This document shows, piece by piece, positions 33,994 through 42,017 of a DNA stretch of 64,000 nucleotides (within the stretch, counting starts at the first letter, position 1; each line of letters starts with the position of its first letter). Under the pieces are notes generated by a model that made no database searches, had not been told where the DNA came from, and saw only the letters and a program-made list of their open reading frames with translations. The translations under genes and the position numbers were made by a program. Source of the stretch: Bittarella massiliensis (ex Durand et al. 2017) (lineage in GTDB: Bacteria; Bacillota; Clostridia; Oscillospirales; Ruminococcaceae); NCBI RefSeq assembly GCF_017566145.1, contig NZ_JABFCL010000013.1, forward strand, positions 17,971 to 81,970. The letters run 5' to 3'.

Positions 33994-35100
33994 ATGTCAT
34001 ACTATATTGACTTGTTTTCACCTGAAACATATTTGGCTTTTTCTAGTTCCAACCGAGGAATTTCTGGATTTAGGGAAAACCGGCGAAGGATTGCCGCCAA
34101 TATTAAGCCTGGAGATAAATTTATCTGCTATATGACAAAGCTCTCCCGCTGGGTGGGCGTTTTTGAGATTTCTTCCGACTATTTTATAGATGACCACCCC
34201 ATTTTCATGCAGTCCAATGATCCATTTGTCATCCGCTTTCGCGTGTCGACCAAGGTCTGGCTTGAGCCGGAGGCTGGCATCCCCATCAACAGCGAAATTT
34301 GTTGGAGACATCTTTCATTTACAAGGGATTTGCGCCGAGACAGCCGTTTCTGGACAGGCATGGTGCGCAGCAGTTTGACAAAGCTTTCTGAAGAGGACGG
34401 ACAGTATTTAGAGGCCCTTTTGACAACTCAGAGCAGGGAGTTGCAAAGTTACCCGCTGACTGACGCCGAAAAGAAAAAGCTCTGGCCTTCGGTGATCAAC
34501 TCAGGGACTGGACAGATCGCAGTATCTATCCCAGATGGGGAAAATAGACCTTCCAATCGGCGCGGGACAGAGACAGAGCATACACAAATTCAGGCTGCGC
34601 TCGCAAAAATCGGCGAATCGATGGGTTTTCGTATTTGGCTTCCCAATACAGATCACCAGCGGGTCTTAGAGATATGGCGCCCCGCTGATGACAATGTTTT
34701 ATTGGAGCATCTGCCCCTGAATTACGACAGTGTAACCTTGAGAACGATTGAGAATATAGATGTTCTCTGGATTCGACGGAACGCGATCACCCGTGCATTC
34801 GAGGTAGAGCATTCTACCTCGGTGTATTCTGGCCTTTTGCGAATGGCAGATTTAATGAGTTTACAGCCAAACTTGAAAATTAAAGCCCATATTGTCGCTC
34901 CGATTACCCGTCGTAGAAAAGTTCTTCAGGAAATGTCCCGCCCTGTTTTTGCGCTGATGGAGAGTGGGCCAATGGCAGAATCGTGTTCCTACTTGTCATA
35001 TGACGCAATAAAAGAGCTAGGCGGCGAACGGAACCTTTCTCACATGAATGACAGCGTTTTGGAAGATTATGCGGAATACGCACAGGAAGCCGATTTTTAG
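33994..35100 (+). CDS. EVE-domain / PD-(D/E)XK nuclease, candidate modification-dependent restriction enzyme
   Basis: The first 140 residues look like an EVE domain (YYIDLFSPETYLAF...GDKFICYMTKLSRWVGVFEI), a PUA-like pocket that binds modified bases in several restriction systems. Residues 195-330 resemble a PD-(D/E)XK nuclease, with IDVLWI (Asp256) and AFEVEHST (Glu270, Glu272), then a conserved SGLLRMADL helix. The combined protein (368 residues) stands alone between terminators. It is AT-rich compared with the chromosome on its right. Cleavage of modified DNA is inferred from the fusion. Confidence 0.75.
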   Translation: MSYYIDLFSPETYLAFSSSNRGISGFRENRRRIAANIKPGDKFICYMTKLSRWVGVFEISSDYFIDDHPIFMQSNDPFVIRFRVSTKVWLEPEAGIPINSEICWRHLSFTRDLRRDSRFWTGMVRSSLTKLSEEDGQYLEALLTTQSRELQSYPLTDAEKKKLWPSVINSGTGQIAVSIPDGENRPSNRRGTETEHTQIQAALAKIGESMGFRIWLPNTDHQRVLEIWRPADDNVLLEHLPLNYDSVTLRTIENIDVLWIRRNAITRAFEVEHSTSVYSGLLRMADLMSLQPNLKIKAHIVAPITRRRKVLQEMSRPVFALMESGPMAESCSYLSYDAIKELGGERNLSHMNDSVLEDYAEYAQEADF

Positions 35101-35719
35101 AGATGGTACCTTTTTATCAGTGTTTCCCCAAACAGGCCACAGTTGTTTGCTTTATGGGGTTTGAATCTGTATTTAACTGGAAGGTGTTGTCCCGCGAAAT
35201 GCAATAAAGGGTGCATTCCAATCAGCTCGAGATGATGCTTTGTTTATATTGGGCCGGGCTGTCGTTGCGCGTTGTCGGGGGAGGGGCTGGCACATAAGCG
35301 TACAGTCCGCGGACAAAAGCAGCGCGATCCCTGCTGTGTGATACAACGGGACGAGAGAGACGACACTGGACTTCAATGGGAGAAAGGTGATGGGCTTGAG
35401 GTTTTTGGCATAGCGAACACGGCGGATTGCTGGGTAGGCGAGTGCGCTTTTACGGCGGTTTGGTCTGGAGCGTTGGAGACAGACCAAACGATGCTACCAT
35501 CCTCCTGAATGGCAGCGGCCAATCTCTCCCATCTGCTGTTTTCCCAGAGTTAGTGGCGGTAAGGGATGAGGCGAGTACTGCGGCGCAAAAGGCTGTCCGA
35601 GCAAATTAAGAGCCAGACAATCGGGGGCATTCGCCCGTACGCGCATGGCGCGCATTTTGTACGGGCACAGCGCCAAGCCCATCGGGCAAAAAAGAGCCAC
35701 AACTCTCTTCTTTGCTCGA
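35101..35719. other. long intergenic region, no supported gene
   Basis: The 600 bases after the EVE gene contain several short open frames on both strands without good ribosome sites, and a perfect 8-bp inverted repeat (35633-35640 with 35659-35666) around GCGCATGGCGCGC. It may be decayed DNA between the island and the chromosome. Confidence 0.4.
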
Positions 35720-35764
35720 CAAACAAGCCCAATCACAAACCGCGGTCAGGCTTGTTTGCTTTTT
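35720..35764 (+). terminator. rightward terminator
   Basis: CAAACAAGCC pairs with GGCTTGTTTG, followed by CTTTTT. Confidence 0.8.
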
Positions 35765-35840
35765 CAGTAAAAGACGCCCGTGTGGAAAACTGCTTCCCTT
35801 ATTTCAAAAGAATCCGCAAGGAGCCCGCTCTCTTAAAGTT

Positions 35841-36317
35841 TTACCGCGGCGGGTTGCACTTGGAGCAGGGACTATAACTGCGCTTGGCGTCGTCCAGCGA
35901 GATGGGAATGCAGCTCTTTTTTAAGTACTGGCAGCCGGCGCGGTGGTATTTTTCCCCCGTCTTGGTCACGTAGACGGTGACGCTCTGCGTGGGTTCTGGC
36001 GAAGGGGCGGCGGAACTACTGGGAGAAGCGGCAGGGGCGGGGGCTTCGGCCGGCGGTTGGGAGGGTGCGGCGGTGGAAGACGCCGGTTTGGACGGAGCTG
36101 AAGAAGCGCTTTTGGGGACTGCGATAGCCGAGGAGGGCTGAGAGCTGGAGGGCGACTGGCTGCTGGAAGCAGAGGGGGAAACCCTGCTGGAAGAGACTTC
36201 GCTGGAGGCGGTAGCCGGAGAAGAGGGGGCCAAGGAGCCGTTTCCGTCGCCTTTGGTGGAGGAGCAGCCGCCCAGGCAGAGGGCGGCTGCCAGCAAGAGA
36301 GCCAACAACTTTTTCAC
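35841..36317 (-). CDS. Ser/Pro-rich lipoprotein with C-terminal Cys motif
   Basis: A lipobox (LCLGGCSS, Cys at residue 18) is followed by about 85 residues of Ser, Ala and Pro, a cell-wall-spanning linker. The final 45 residues (VTVYVTKTGEKYHRAGCQYLKKS...SPCSKCNPP) match a common Cys/His motif found at the ends of secreted nuclease-like and lipoproteins, probably a small metal-binding module. It is predicted to sit on the outer face of the membrane. Confidence 0.85.
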   Translation of the reverse strand: MKKLLALLLAAALCLGGCSSTKGDGNGSLAPSSPATASSEVSSSRVSPSASSSQSPSSSQPSSAIAVPKSASSAPSKPASSTAAPSQPPAEAPAPAASPSSSAAPSPEPTQSVTVYVTKTGEKYHRAGCQYLKKSCIPISLDDAKRSYSPCSKCNPPR

Positions 36318-36484
36318 GACAACATCTCCCTATTGATCGGATGGGCTTTTTCCCATCCTAGCGGAGAGGAGGGCGAACTGTCGTGAAAAGTTTGTCGAAA
36401 AGAAGAGAAATTTGGTGAGGAGAAGGGCGGTCATTAAAAGCAGTTGATGGGGAGAATCCATGACTCTCTTGAGAAGCAGAGATG

Positions 36485-36512
36485 AAAAAAGCCCTTGAAA
36501 GGGGGCTTTTCA
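36485..36512. terminator. terminator, mainly for the leftward genes
   Basis: AAAAGCCC and GGGCTTTT pair across an eight-base loop with A/T runs on both sides, just past the end of the frameshifted gene. Confidence 0.75.
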
Positions 36513-36523
36513 CGCGGTAAACC

Positions 36524-36759
36524 CTATTTTCCAAAGGCGTCTTCGATCACGTCCATCAGGTGTTCCGGCACCAGCTCGTACCGGTTGCACAGAGCGGTGA
36601 TCCGCTCGACAAAGGGGCGGGAGACCGAGACGTCGGACACCTGGCGGAGGAGGCATTTGCCGTCCCCTCTCTGTGCCAGACGTGGATGACGTAGGTGAGA
36701 AAGGTGCCGCTGTCGGCAACCTGGCGGAGTTCCTGAAACACCGCGCACTCGAATTGCAA
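36524..36759 (-). pseudogene. DUF6514-like gene with a single-base frameshift
   Basis: From TTG 36759 the protein reads LQFECAVFQELRQVADSGTFLTYVIHVWHREG, then leaves frame at the run of four C (36664-36667, G on the coding strand). The remainder, GDGKCLLRQVSDVSVSRPFVERITALCNRYELVPEHLMDVIEDAFGK, continues one frame over. One extra base in the run would restore a 78-residue protein typical of DUF6514. It is coupled to the XRE gene. It may be a true loss or a sequencing error in a homopolymer. Confidence 0.6.
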
Positions 36760-36984
36760 CTACATCGCCTCCTCTCGCAGGACATCCAAACTGAAGCCCA
36801 GTTGGGAAGGAATCTGCAAAGCGGTCGCCAGGCTGGGGTTGGTGTGCCCGTTTTCGAGGTTGTGATAGTTGCGGGGACTGATGCCGCAGAGTTCCGCCAT
36901 CTTTTCCTGGGTCAGGCCACGCGCCTCTCTGGCCAGTCTGAGTCGCAGCCAAAATTGCACCGCTACTCGCTTGAGTTTGTCCAC
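36760..36984 (-). CDS. XRE-family regulator
   Basis: The 74-residue protein from GTG 36984 (GGAGG eight bases upstream) contains one XRE helix-turn-helix, LRLAREARGLTQEKMAELCGISPRNYHNLENGHTNPSLATALQI, and little else. Its last codons contain the ribosome site for the following small gene, so the two are coupled. Two-gene units of a minimal XRE protein and a small partner are common in this group; a toxin-antitoxin role is not supported by any motif. Confidence 0.85.
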   Translation of the reverse strand: MDKLKRVAVQFWLRLRLAREARGLTQEKMAELCGISPRNYHNLENGHTNPSLATALQIPSQLGFSLDVLREEAM

Positions 36985-37218
36985 TTTGCCACCTCCATGC
37001 TGGAATAATAATCAAATTTGCGAAGCAGCACAATGAACAGTTGTGTGCAATTTTCTATTTTTCGTAGATTCTTTCCGAAAAGGGGCTCTTTCAGGCGAAA
37101 AAGAGGGCCAAAGACGGCGTGAGGGGGAGGGAAAGAGGTGAAGGCAGTCGGAAGAGGAGAAGGAGCCTGCACAGTTTTTAGGGGAAAGGGCGGGAGGACT
37201 GGCGGAGAAGAGGACAGG

Positions 37219-37254
37219 AAAACCCGCCTTGCCCGGGCAAGGCGGGTTGGAGTT
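37219..37254. terminator. bidirectional terminator
   Basis: A perfect palindrome, AACCCGCCTTGCC with its complement (37221-37248), flanked by TTTT on both strands, ends the nucleoside hydrolase gene. Confidence 0.85.
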
Positions 37255-38208
37255 TTATTCCAGCAGCATCTTCAAGACGCGCTCCTTGAAAAGGGCGGCG
37301 TCCATCCGCTTGATGAGGCGGGCGTTGGCCGGCCTGTTTTGATAGCCCCCGGCGGTGGCGACGGCGTTGGGGAGGAAGGGGATGACCTGGCCGTAGGTGG
37401 CCTCCTCCCGGTAGCAGGTATAGCAAAAGCGGTCCTCCGCCTCTAGCACCGTGTCTGGCCAGAGGGCTGCGGCTGCGGCGAGGGCATCGGGCAGGGGCAC
37501 GGTGGGGTAGCCCAGGCGGGCAGTGGCCATCTCCAGCAGCACCCGGTTGCTCTGCACCACAAACGAGGCCAGAGTGGAGCCTGACTGGTTGAGACGGTCG
37601 ATGTCTTGGGCGCTGAAAGCGGTCTCGCCCAGGCAGAGGTCAAACCCGGCGATGGTGAGGGGAATTCCGCTTCGCAGTACCGCGTCGTAGGCCTCGGCGT
37701 CCACCAGCACATTGAACTCGGCCACGGCGGTCTCCATCCCCAGACTGTACCCGCCGGTTCCCATGGAGTAGATGTGTTTGACCCCCTGCATGGCTTCGGG
37801 CTCCTTCATCAGGGCAAGGGCAATGTTGGTGGCGGGCCCGATCATCAGGATTTCCAGTTCACCGGAGAAGCGTTTGGCCAGCTGGCAGATCACATCCACC
37901 GCATGCCCCTCCTGGGGGGCGATGTGGGGGTGCACCAGGCCGCAGTCGCCCATGCCGTCGTTGCCGTGGGCGTGTACGGTGGTGAGGGGCTCGCGCAGCA
38001 GGGGGCGGGAGGCACCCTTGTAGACCGGCGGCAGTTCGTCCCCCATCCATTCCAGTGTCGCCAGGGCGTTTTGGGTGGCCTGTTCCAGGTCCACGTTGCC
38101 GAACACGGTGGTGACTGCCTCCACCTGTATGTCGCTGTCCGCAAGCATCATCATCAGGGCGAGGGCGTCGTCTCCTCCGGTGTCGGTGTCGATGATAAAG
38201 TGTCGCAT
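37255..38208 (-). CDS. inosine-uridine nucleoside hydrolase family
   Basis: The 317-residue protein starts with the metal-binding motif IDTDTGGDDALAL, and has a middle segment EFNVLVDAEAYDAVL containing the second acidic cluster (N-x-x-x-D-x-E), as in nucleoside hydrolases that split ribonucleosides into base and ribose with a calcium ion. ATG 38208 follows GAGGAG. It faces a Crp/Fnr regulator across a short intergenic region that holds a palindrome, so nucleoside salvage may be under that regulator. Confidence 0.9.
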   Translation of the reverse strand: MRHFIIDTDTGGDDALALMMMLADSDIQVEAVTTVFGNVDLEQATQNALATLEWMGDELPPVYKGASRPLLREPLTTVHAHGNDGMGDCGLVHPHIAPQEGHAVDVICQLAKRFSGELEILMIGPATNIALALMKEPEAMQGVKHIYSMGTGGYSLGMETAVAEFNVLVDAEAYDAVLRSGIPLTIAGFDLCLGETAFSAQDIDRLNQSGSTLASFVVQSNRVLLEMATARLGYPTVPLPDALAAAAALWPDTVLEAEDRFCYTCYREEATYGQVIPFLPNAVATAGGYQNRPANARLIKRMDAALFKERVLKMLLE

Positions 38209-38276
38209 CTCTCTTCTCCTCTCTCGGTTGACGGTTGGTTTTCCCCAGTATAGAATGAGGTCGATGGTGAAATCCA

Positions 38277-38288
38277 GGTCACTTGACC
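38277..38288. promoter_or_regulatory. palindrome between divergent genes, candidate Crp/Fnr operator
   Basis: GGTCA-CT-TGACC is a symmetric 12-base site in the 110-base divergent intergenic region. Crp/Fnr-family proteins bind such short dyads. It lies about 30 bases upstream of the regulator's start and about 30 bases upstream of a leftward TATACT -10 candidate (38247-38252). Confidence 0.45.
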
Positions 38289-38318
38289 AAAACACGATGT
38301 TTCGTTTGGAGGTGCGCC

Positions 38319-38948
38319 ATGAAGGGACTGATTGATTTTTTGGAGGCGGCTCCGGCGGCGGTCAGGCGCCAGCTGGAAGAGGTGTCGTTTGCGCGGCGGG
38401 CCCCCATCCTCTGGGAGGGGATGGAGAACAGCGCCGTCTACATCCTCCTGGAGGGGGACGCCGAGGGGTATTTGCAGGGCGTTCGGGGACAGGTGTCGCC
38501 GGTATTTCACTACTGCGCCCCCAGTCTCTTCGGCGAGTTCGAGGTGTTTTGCGGGCGGGAGAACGTCATCAATGTGGCGGCGGTCAGCCCCTGCCGGCTG
38601 TACCGCCTCTCCCGCGGCGCCTTTTTGGAGTGGATGCGAGCCGACTTTGACTTTACCCAGTACGTGGTGGCCCAACTGGTGCGCAAGTTGACCGAGAACA
38701 CCGTCCTCTTTGACAAGTTTGGCCGCTATACGGTGAAGGAGCGGGTGCTGCGCACTGTGGCTGCTTGGCACCGGGCCGGGAGGCTGCCCCAACTGACCAA
38801 AGAGGTGTTGACGGTGGAGGCGGGTGCCCCGCTGCGCAGCGTCAATCGGGCCGTGGCCACCTGTGCCGGAGAGGGGATTTTTTGTTGGGAAAAGCGGCGC
38901 TTCCGGGTGCTTGACGAGGCGGCCCTAAGTGGTTTTTTGCCCCAGTGA
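38319..38948 (+). CDS. Crp/Fnr-family regulator
   Basis: The 209-residue protein has an N-terminal cyclic-nucleotide-binding-like beta barrel (VYILLEGDAEGYLQ...LFGEFEVF...LYRLSRGAFLEWM) and a C-terminal winged helix (VEAGAPLRSVNRAVATCAGEGIF). No cysteine cluster for an iron-sulphur centre is visible at the N-terminus, so Fnr-type oxygen sensing is unlikely. TTGGAGG precedes ATG 38319. The neighbouring nucleoside hydrolase gene is a likely target. Confidence 0.85.
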   Translation: MKGLIDFLEAAPAAVRRQLEEVSFARRAPILWEGMENSAVYILLEGDAEGYLQGVRGQVSPVFHYCAPSLFGEFEVFCGRENVINVAAVSPCRLYRLSRGAFLEWMRADFDFTQYVVAQLVRKLTENTVLFDKFGRYTVKERVLRTVAAWHRAGRLPQLTKEVLTVEAGAPLRSVNRAVATCAGEGIFCWEKRRFRVLDEAALSGFLPQ

Positions 38949-38986
38949 GGGGGGACAGCTGGGGCGGAAGGGCGGACAGGAAAAAG

Positions 38987-39028
38987 CCGGGCCCCACTGT
39001 GTGCGGTGCACGGCAGGGCCCGGTTTTT
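38987..39028 (+). terminator. terminator of the Crp/Fnr gene
   Basis: CCGGGCCC (38987) pairs with GGGCCCGG (39016) and is followed by TTTTT. Confidence 0.8.
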
Positions 39029-39228
39029 GCCGGGGAATAAAAAATTTGAAACGGGATTTGACGTTCAATTCTGTGCCCGTCTGCCCCGCCGGGGGCGGGA
39101 CTTTTTCCAAGGGCAATGCGGCGGCGATTGCGGCGGACGGCGCGGCAGCTCCCAGTTGGCGGAGGGGTGTCTGGCCTGCCCCGAATCGGCCGCTGAAAAC
39201 AGGGGCACAGTTGCCCCGGCGAAGAAGA
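39029..39228. other. intergenic, no gene
   Basis: GC-rich DNA with no supported gene; the open frames through it are antisense to neighbouring genes and lack ribosome sites. Confidence 0.5.
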
Positions 39229-39270
39229 AAGAGGGGGCGGGAGCAGTTTCTTGCTCCCGCCCCCTCTTTT
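39229..39270. terminator. terminator of the prepilin gene
   Basis: GAGGGGGCGGGAGCA pairs with its complement around TTTC; T runs follow on both strands. Confidence 0.85.
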
Positions 39271-39282
39271 GGCACAGGTGGA

Positions 39283-40149
39283 TCAGTTGGCGCCGGCCGG
39301 CATCTGGCCGAACACCTGGTAGATGGTGTCGAACTGCTGTTTGTCCGCCTCGCTTTGGGGGATGCCGGCAAATTCGCTCCAGGAGGCGTCGCCCCTGCCC
39401 AGCACGGGGTAGTATTCGCCCTTTCCCTCCAGTTGGGCCTCCCGCACGGTGATGTAGCCGGCGGTGTAGGTGTCCCGGAGGGAATTGTAGCGCATCACCT
39501 TGACCCGGCTGCCCACCGGATAGTCCACCAGGTCCTCAGTGGTCCAGTAGAGCAGAAATTGGCCGTTCCCCATCCCTTGGAAGGACCAGCTCTGTATCCC
39601 TTGGGTCTGCAGGTCAAAGCCCGCCTCTTTGAGGGCGCCCTCCAGCTTTTCCCGGTTGGTCCCCTGCTTGCTGGTGGAGTCAATGTACTTGCCGGCGCCG
39701 GTGAAGGACTGAAACATGGCCTTGAGCTCCTCGCTGCCGGGGTTTGCAACGAGGTCACGAATGACCTCGCTCATGTCAAAGGTGTAGGCGCTGTCGTGCA
39801 GGGGGCAGACGATCTGAATCTCCTCCGCGCCGTTGCGCAGCACGTGATAGACCCCGCCCTGCTTGCAGTAAAACTCAGATGCTTGGGCCAATTCCTGCAG
39901 CTGGGAGGTGGTGAGCTTGCCCCCACCTTCGGTCTGGTAAATCTCCTCTGCCTGCAAGTCGCGGGCCAAACTGGCCTTGCTCGCCTCGCAGGCGCGCTTG
40001 TGGGCCTTGTCGATCCAGCCCACCATGGAGGGGATGAGGAGGGCGGCCAGAACCGCCAGAATGACCAGGACGACGATGACCTCCACCAGGGTGAACCCCT
40101 TTTGGCGGCCCCGGCCGCCGTTCGCTTTTGCCCTTGCTCTTGCTGCCAT
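39283..40149 (-). CDS. solitary type IV prepilin-like protein
   Basis: Residues 16-42 are a prepilin leader and N-terminal helix: KGFTLVEVIVVLVILAVLAALLIPSM, cut after Gly by a prepilin peptidase, with the conserved Glu at +5. The helix continues into a 240-residue globular domain that is longer than a usual major pilin and includes YYPVLGRGDASW near the end. No other type IV pilus gene is in this window, so it may be a minor or competence-type pseudopilin served by machinery elsewhere. Confidence 0.85.
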   Translation of the reverse strand: MAARARAKANGGRGRQKGFTLVEVIVVLVILAVLAALLIPSMVGWIDKAHKRACEASKASLARDLQAEEIYQTEGGGKLTTSQLQELAQASEFYCKQGGVYHVLRNGAEEIQIVCPLHDSAYTFDMSEVIRDLVANPGSEELKAMFQSFTGAGKYIDSTSKQGTNREKLEGALKEAGFDLQTQGIQSWSFQGMGNGQFLLYWTTEDLVDYPVGSRVKVMRYNSLRDTYTAGYITVREAQLEGKGEYYPVLGRGDASWSEFAGIPQSEADKQQFDTIYQVFGQMPAGAN

Positions 40150-40199
40150 CTCCTCACCTCAAACTCATTTTTGCTCGTGTTTACTTATGCCCCTATGAT

Positions 40200-40325
40200 A
40201 CCACAAGCGCGAAGCACGCAGTGGTATTTGGCCATGGGGAAGGGAGCAAGCGCAGCTTGCGCATCTGCCTGGCCGTCCCAGGTATCATATCCGCTCTGCG
40301 GCTATTATACCACAAAAAGCCGGCA
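40200..40325 (-). repeat. dispersed hairpin repeat, copy A (reversed)
   Basis: This stretch is the inverted counterpart of the three units at 55731-56047. It shares the GGTATTTGGCCAT, GGGAGCAA(A/G)CGCAG(T/C)TTGCGCATCTGCC and CCGCTCTGCGG segments in the reverse order and ends with TATTATACC. Copies differ by scattered substitutions. Confidence 0.8.
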
Positions 40326-40398
40326 AATGGGGAGAAGATGTGCAAGAAGAAGGGAAAAAGGGGAGGCAGGATGTACCGAGTGGAGGGGGCAGCGGGGA

Positions 40399-41244
40399 TC
40401 ATTGGGACCCGCTGGAGCGGCCCCAAGAGGTGGGGCGGGAGAGAAAGGGCGGGAGGAGGGTCTCCTCGTCCCCCCGGGCAGCCCCCAGCTGGATGGGGGT
40501 GAGAAAGGCGCTCCCTCGCAGATCGGCCCCGCAGAGATCGGCGCCCCGCAAGTCGGCGCCCAGGAAGCTGCTGCCCCAGAGATCACAGCCGGAGAGGTCT
40601 GTCCCCAGGAGGAGCGCCATGGAGAAATCGCGGCCCCGCAGGACGGTTTTTCGAAATTTGCGCCCCGAATAGTCGGCGCTTTGGCAGGGGGAAGGACGGC
40701 CCCCGGCGGCGGCCAGGGTCTGTTCGTGGGCGGGGCGAAGCAACCGGTTGACCCGCGCGCGCTGCTGCTCCAACTGGAGGGCGTCAAGAGGGGCGCTCTC
40801 CTCGCCAAGGGCCCAGCACTCGCCAATGAGCTGCGTCGCCTCCTCCCAAAGGGGGCGGGCAGGGAGGAGGGAGGCGGCCTCGGCCAGATACCAGAGCATT
40901 TGGTGGAGGGCGGTCAGGGATAGGAAGTGGGCAAAGAGCCGCCGCTTTTCTTCGGGGTCGCGTCGCCAGTCAACAGGGGAGGTGGCGGCGGCCCGCTGTC
41001 CGGCCCCCAAACAGTCGTAAGCGGTGCAGCCGTGCAGGCCGCGGGCGGTGAGCTGGCCGTGGATGGCGCAGCGGTACTCCCCGTCCAGGTGGGGACAGGG
41101 GCGGCCCGGGGGCAGTTCGGCGGGGAACCCCTCGGCGCGGGCGCGGTAGAGGGCGGCGCAGCAGAGGCCGCAGCAGCGCCGGCAGTCGGCGGTGAGGGCC
41201 TTTCGCAGCTGGGGAAGAGGCTCTTCCCGGCGGATGGGTCGCAC
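40399..41244 (-). CDS. Cys-rich pentapeptide-repeat protein
   Basis: The N-terminal 75 residues hold a dense cysteine set (DCRRCCGLCCAAL, then CPHL, CAIHG, CTAYDC), a probable metal-binding module. The C-terminal third is a pentapeptide-repeat helix (LRGRDFSMALLLGTDLSGCDLWGSSFLGADLRGADLCGADLRGS). The pairing of a Cys cluster with pentapeptide repeats is a known bacterial architecture of unknown function. The protein lies alone on the minus strand. Confidence 0.8.
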   Translation of the reverse strand: MRPIRREEPLPQLRKALTADCRRCCGLCCAALYRARAEGFPAELPPGRPCPHLDGEYRCAIHGQLTARGLHGCTAYDCLGAGQRAAATSPVDWRRDPEEKRRLFAHFLSLTALHQMLWYLAEAASLLPARPLWEEATQLIGECWALGEESAPLDALQLEQQRARVNRLLRPAHEQTLAAAGGRPSPCQSADYSGRKFRKTVLRGRDFSMALLLGTDLSGCDLWGSSFLGADLRGADLCGADLRGSAFLTPIQLGAARGDEETLLPPFLSRPTSWGRSSGSQ

Positions 41245-41286
41245 GGCGGATCCCTCCTTTTTTAATGGCGCTCTGCAGGGGGCAAA

Positions 41287-41715
41287 CTAGCTGAGAAGGG
41301 TGGGTTCCCCCGCCTCATAGAGCAGATCGTCGGCCTCGGCCACCCCGAGCCCCTTGTCCAGGCAGTAGAGCAAGATGGCGTCGCGCCGGTCGCGGGGGTA
41401 GAGTTTGCCCCGCCCGGCCAGGCGGAGAACCCGATCGCACTCGTCGGCGCAGAGGCCGCCGCCCAGGCACAGGCAGATGAGCTTGTCCCGCTCGGCCCGC
41501 TTTTTGCCGGCCAGAATTTGATAGGCGTACACCTCGCTCAAGCCGCTGCGGCGGATGACCTCCGACTTGCGCAGACCCCGCAGTGCCAGGCATTCGACGA
41601 GGTACTGCGAGAACTCCTTGTGTAAAAATTCCCCCTCGTTCTCGCGGATATAGGCGTCTAGAGAGGGCGCCTCTTGCAGTTCGTTGCGCAGCTCTCCGGT
41701 GGATTTTTGGGACAC
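41287..41715 (-). CDS. HTH protein paired with the divergent protein kinase
   Basis: From GTG 41715 (AAGGG upstream) a 142-residue helical protein contains an HTH-like ECLALRGLRKSEVIRRSGLSEVYAYQILAGKKRAERDKLICLCLG and ends ILLYCLDKGLGVAEADDLLYEAGEPTLL. I recall this product recurring next to a Ser/Thr kinase in Clostridia. The kinase here diverges from it, so the two probably form one signalling module with this protein as a phosphorylated regulator or adaptor. Confidence 0.65.
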   Translation of the reverse strand: MSQKSTGELRNELQEAPSLDAYIRENEGEFLHKEFSQYLVECLALRGLRKSEVIRRSGLSEVYAYQILAGKKRAERDKLICLCLGGGLCADECDRVLRLAGRGKLYPRDRRDAILLYCLDKGLGVAEADDLLYEAGEPTLLS

Positions 41716-42017
41716 GGAATCAGCCCTTTCTGTGAAACTGCCCAACCTGTCTGGGCGAAAGAAGTACCTTTCATTATATAGGAGCACGTCCCTCGCTGCA
41801 ATATGCTGGCAGCTGAGTGCCTTTTAATCCAGGTTGTGGTAAAATAAAAAATAGCTGTGGGTGAAAAGAGGGGCGGGAGACGCCCTTCTTCGCCGGGGTT
41901 TGGGCGGCCGCTCCGAAGAGGCCATTGCCCTGCGCTGCGCCGTGTCCGAGGGGGCGTGCGCCGCCTCGCCAAGGGCCCGCAGCAGGAGAATTTACAGAGC
42001 CGAGGAATGAGACAGCG
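41716..42017. other. divergent intergenic region of the HTH/kinase pair
   Basis: About 300 bases without a gene. A rightward TAAAAT at 41841-41846 is a -10 candidate. The 150 bases before the kinase start are GC-rich with no ribosome site stronger than AGGAATGAG. Confidence 0.4.

Noticed and set aside
35173..35487. 104-codon leftward frame after the EVE gene
   Set aside because: No ribosome site, no recognisable family and odd composition; treated as noncoding.
36760..36984. Toxin-antitoxin module (XRE plus small gene)
   Set aside because: The partner resembles DUF6514 and shows no toxin fold or catalytic motif.
38929..40923. 664-codon rightward open frame
   Set aside because: It runs antisense to the prepilin and pentapeptide genes, which have clear motifs and ribosome sites. 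High GC leaves long antisense frames open.
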